Shown: positions 59,921-64,000 of the stretch, piece by piece | Position numbering within the stretch: position 1 is the first letter of the stretch | Layout of the letters: every line of letters begins with the position of its first letter | NCBI RefSeq assembly: GCF_043641665.1 | Contig: NC_092190.1 | Span: 21,655,048 to 21,719,047, forward strand | Direction of reading: 5' to 3' | DNA: 64,000 nucleotides | Source of the DNA: Enoplosus armatus | Taxonomy: Eukaryota; Chordata; Actinopteri; Centrarchiformes; Enoplosidae | The notes under the pieces: generated by a model | Seen by the model: only the letters and a program-made list of their open reading frames with translations | Told to the model about the DNA's origin: nothing | Database searches by the model: none | Position numbers and translations under genes: made by a program

Positions 59921-62900
59921 GAGTAGCGTAGCGGCCTCTCAGCACTGACAGAGCCACGAGTGTTCTGATGCCCTTTCTTTCATGCTGCTGTTTCAGTAGG
60001 TTTTCTGAACAGTTCAGGTGTGTTAGTGTCTTTTCAGCCTTTCAGTCCATTTCTCTACCTAAGAAGTTTTCTGTGTTTTGAGGCTTCACTTATTTTAACA
60101 AAGACAAACTCACCGTTTAAATGTTACTCACACATTCAGTTCACAAGCGGCGTGTTGAGTATCACTGATTACGACGAGGTAAGGACGTCCTGTCATCACC
60201 TTCTGCAGTCTCTTTGCTCGTCTAGTGAGATATTACAGAGCCTCTTTAAAACATCACTATCCCTAAACGTTCTCATGCTTTTATGTCCTTTCATTTTACG
60301 AGTGTGGAGTTCTCAGGACTGGAAGGAAAACGCAACCTCATTACATCACTGAAATAAAATGAATGACAATGTTCAGAGAAATGTTTATAGTGTCACATTC
60401 CTGCAGCCTGCTCATTTTAAATGTCTGCATTTTTCCATCATTTATTAAGCTGGTATGGGTACAGAAAATTGCTGTCCATAAAACTTTATTATAACAATTT
60501 CAAACTTTTATAGACTAATGCAAGTGATGTCATGAGATTGCCCTACCAACGATCCCGGTAGTTGAAGCTAGTATGTATTTTAATAGAAAAGCCATTTGTT
60601 GCTATTCTACTGTAATCCAGTATGGCTGTAACGAAGACGTGTCTCATCCTCCCGAAGCCTGAAGCCAAAGTTACTTCTCCAGCCAAGTAAGTGAAGTTAA
60701 ACTTGCAGACTGCAGCGAGCGAGAGCTCCAACAGAAGGCTGGAGTCACAAAATAGATGGTAGACCTATTTCGTGACCATACGGGTTCCTTTACGTACGGG
60801 TTTCTTTATGGAAACTAAATCTATTAAAAAGTCAAATGAATGCAGTCACAAAGTTCTCAAGTGGCCTTAAAATGCATTTCACATTTCACCTAAATAGCTT
60901 GTTTGTGCCAAAGATGAAGTGAGACTGACTCACACACCACAGGGTTGGTTTAATCAACACTGCAGTTAGGTCAAGCCCTCCAAACTAGAGGAAAAAATAG
61001 GTTGTTTGTCATCACCTTCCAAAACACATAACATTATAACCATAACATAATAAAAATGATTCATATGACTGTTCCCTGATCTTCCATCGCTATGGTTAAG
61101 GTTTGGTGTCATTTAGGCAGCTAAAACGGCTAACTCATGGTGGTTTTGTAATTGGTTGAGGTTGGAAAGATTGTTTTGCAACACTACAACAACTTCACAC
61201 TACTTCCGCCTTCTTCTGAGAGATCTCATAATTCACAAGGCCTCAGGAGGATCTCGCCAGAAAGGCAGAAACTTATTTAGTCTTTGGCATTCACACATTA
61301 CCAGTCTGTGTTAGGAAGGGATCAACTTCCAGTAGTTATGTAAGATGAAGGCCGAGCTGTATATTCCACAGAGAGCTGGAGACCTCTGTGCCATAAGTCC
61401 TATCAAAACTGATGTGAATGATATATCCAGGTTATTAGTCCACTGCTGCACTTGAGAGCTTGAATAGATTATTTTATATACAACATTTACCATCAAAAAT
61501 ATTACTTTTGTAAAAACCTGACTAAAGATCAGGAGGACTCTAATACACAAAGCAAACTAACATCAACCCTCTAGTTCCCCACAGAGCGCTACAACAAAGC
61601 CGCTCTGCATGTTTAACAAAAGTAAATACTAGGTTGTATGCACTTTGATTTGTACTGCTTTTTAATGTGTTTTTTTTCCATCAGAAATAGTAAAAGCCAT
61701 ACAGTATAGCAAACCAAACATGACAAAGCTCTATACAGGCATAGTAGCTCATTCACACACATTCTACAGTCCAGACTGATCTGTCAGATCTGTGACGCCA
61801 CTGGAGTTCCCGTCCTGGCAAACAAATGGACAACATTCAGGTTTGAAGTAGAGGACGTCCTCTTTTCTCAACAAGCATTTTGATGGCAAAAAAAAAAAAA
61901 AAAATAGAGATTCTTCCGTCTCATCAGCCGAGTCAAGACGCGGTCGTCACGTGAAAATCTAAACCTGATGCTAACTACCTAAGGACATCGTTCAGGGAAG
62001 GGCTGGGTTGAGTAAGACTTGAGGATACTGTGTACAGATTACAGTCAGCAGCGTTAAGGTAACAACTTGACTGGAGCATGCAGGCTCTTGCTAATAAATA
62101 ATGGAACATTCTAGACATTTCCAGATATAAAAGCCCTGTAAGTGCTGTATTTTCTATTTTTGAAGAAGTACATTGGAGTCAGTGTAGGCCCCCAGACTAA
62201 CCCTTATTTAATTAGTTTACATCATGCGGCATAAAAGGAGGGAGTCTTAATCTCTACTACTCCGTCCTTGAATGGGACTCAGTGAAATTTGCTAAGAAAA
62301 TTAGCATTTGAATTAAAATTAAGGTTGATTTTTCTGTGATCACTCCACTCAAACATTTACCCTTTGACGTGCCACAATCACAGCTAAAACACTGTAGTAG
62401 AACAAAAGTGGTTCCTTTGTAATGATCTCTCGACACCACATGAGGGCAGCAGCTACTGGCTGAACTGCACATGAACAAGCTCCAGACCCATTCTGCCTCC
62501 ACACATGCAACGACGCCACGGGGTCTTGTCCATTTCCAGCTCGTCTGTAGAAACGCACCGATAATACTTCAACATTTAAGTGCTAAACTTGGACAATGTA
62601 TTTTCTAGGCAGGTTTAAGTTAATAAAACAATTGTGTTGGCATCGCTTTAGGAGAACTCAGATTTTGGACTTTAGTAACAACAATCTTTCATACAAAATA
62701 TTTCCCCTCTCTTAAAAAAAAACAAAAAACAAAAAAAAACAAAGCCTCCCCAAGAAAACAAGAACGTTAACAAAAGGAAGTAATGCTGTGAAACAAAAAA
62801 AAAACATTCAAAAACAACAGTGATACACTTTTAAATGCGCACACTTTACACCTTTATATACGTCAATGCACTTTAGCCAAAATAAAAAGCAATCTTTTCT

Positions 62901-63900
62901 TCTCACTTTCAGTAATCTTGATGTATACTTTACAATACATGTATACACGATAACACGAGCAACAAAGCAAAAAAATAAATATCTTAAGTCACTGTTTGGA
63001 AGTGTTTTTTTAATATATATCTATATATGTATATTTATATGTATAGCTTACTTTCGGGTAGGGTGTGAGTGTTAACAGTTTTGGCCGGCTGACGCAAAAA
63101 GAGCTTCTTTCTATCGACGGAAACTTTGAACGCAACTGAAGAGCAGTTTAGGAGGACGACGCTGTTCTGTGAAGAGACTGTTGGCAGACAGGAAGCGAAT
63201 CCTGACCAAAACAATCGAGACGCTTTGTGTGGATTCGGTGTCCTTCTCACTGATGCTTTTCTGCGCTCACAAACGTATGAAGAGGACAAGAAATAGTTGT
63301 AGCTGATATCGTCGGACTCTAGCTGCACTTCAGAGGAACAACGCCTGTTGCATCTTCAGCGGCACTACTACATCGAACAGAGGAGGACCTGCGGAATTCC
63401 AGGTTTGGCTATTTGCATATTTAAGACAGCCAGGAAGATGTTTTATGTTTTTTTTTCTTAAAAAGCTCTGCATTACAAAAGAAAGTCAGGCACCAAATGT
63501 CATCTAGAACAGTCCTACTCATAAAGCAATCTAGAATATTTACACAGACCTCACCAGCTGCAAACACGTCCGAAAAACGTCGTTCGCAACATGGTGACGA
63601 CGCAGAATTGACCTACAGTATCAGTACATACAGAGAGAAACAGTTCAGTATTTTTGATTAAGCAGCCATAATTGTTTTACAAAAGAATACTTCTGACCCT
63701 CCGACAGTGGCACACTGTACACGCCCTGACTACTTTTTTTTTTAATCTTTGGTTGACCAGTCAAAAGCCTGATAGATTTACAATCCGCCTTTACATCGCA
63801 CAACTTGACTTCTTCTTTAAAAAAATAAAAATCAAACAATTGCTTAAAAAAAACAATAACATTTGCACACACAATGTCATTCCCTCTTCCTGTTCACGCG
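59921..63900. other. AT-rich non-coding interval, possible 3' UTR at right
   Basis: No long frame and no recognised repeat family. An A17 run lies at 61888-61904, A/C-rich runs at about 62714-62745, and TA-rich sequence at about 63005-63045. If the short frame at 63901-63999 is a true terminal coding exon on the minus strand, part of this interval would be its 3' UTR. Plus-strand 'tttatt' sites that would give AATAAA occur more than once, and I could not choose between them. Confidence 0.35.
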
Positions 63901-63999
63901 TTACCCTGCCAGGGAGATCACAATCGCCTCCCGCCCCCCATTGTCAACCACAGCCATGCCCATCCTGCACTTCCTCTGGTCCATTCTGGAGTCCGTCCA
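63901..63999 (-). CDS. Possible C-terminal coding end of a gene beyond the right edge (partial)
   Basis: A minus-strand frame open from the right edge reads 'WTDSRMDQRKCRMGMAVVDN' and then 'GGREAIVISLAG' before TAA at 63901-63903. The 100 bases are GC-richer than the AT-rich interval next to them, as expected at a CDS to 3' UTR boundary. At 32 codons a chance frame is quite possible and I do not recognise the family. No splice site is visible within the window. Confidence 0.3.
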   Translation of the reverse strand, partial: WTDSRMDQRKCRMGMAVVDNGGREAIVISLAG

Positions 64000-64000
64000 A

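Overview
The window looks like nuclear DNA of a teleost fish, probably a percomorph. It is AT-rich and almost gene-free over long stretches. It carries many microsatellites, the long dispersed fish repeat recognised by phrases such as 'gtcagaggatcacc' and 'atccaatagttgttgagat', a piggyBac remnant, a decayed L2-type LINE and several foldback (MITE-like) elements. No bacterial-style operon, CRISPR array, rRNA or tRNA gene was seen.

Region 1 (about 2.0-13.7 kb) holds the biology. It is a direct tandem duplication. Copy A spans about 2009-7108 and copy B about 7109-13730. Each copy contains, on the minus strand, one long intact single-exon reading frame (853 aa at 2862-5423; 790 aa at 10014-12386). 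The product has a highly charged alpha-helical/coiled-coil N-terminal half resembling trichohyalin/plectin-homology (TPH) proteins of cilia, and a C-terminal half built from degenerate modules of about 74 aa. Upstream of each ATG lies the same promoter-like block: GC box, an inverted repeat with 18-bp arms, and a CCAAT box. Further upstream each copy has the same broken transposon-type ORF with the same in-frame stop. The copies differ by one 74-aa module, by copy-specific segments of a few hundred bases, and by a piggyBac-type element (about 7924-9700) present only in copy B. The matching site in copy A (about 2491-2500) is empty.

Region 2 (about 13.7-63.9 kb) is intergenic or intronic. I could support no exon in it. 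It contains dispersed repeats (17.3, 20.9, 27.5, 28.0, 32.0, 35.0, 42.8, 52.1 and 59.8 kb), a long-armed foldback element (38.0-38.45 kb), a degenerate LINE reverse transcriptase (about 55.04-56.18 kb, minus), and many simple repeats. Several long chance ORFs were rejected because they run through microsatellites or have no recognisable protein character.

Region 3 (63.9-64.0 kb) has a short minus-strand reading frame entering from the right edge and ending in TAA at 63901-63903. The AT-rich sequence beyond it could be a 3' UTR, so it may be the last exon of a gene lying mainly outside the window. This is tentative.

The best candidate for an undescribed system is the duplicated intronless coiled-coil/modular-repeat gene pair with its conserved dyad promoter. 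I could not name the gene family with certainty.
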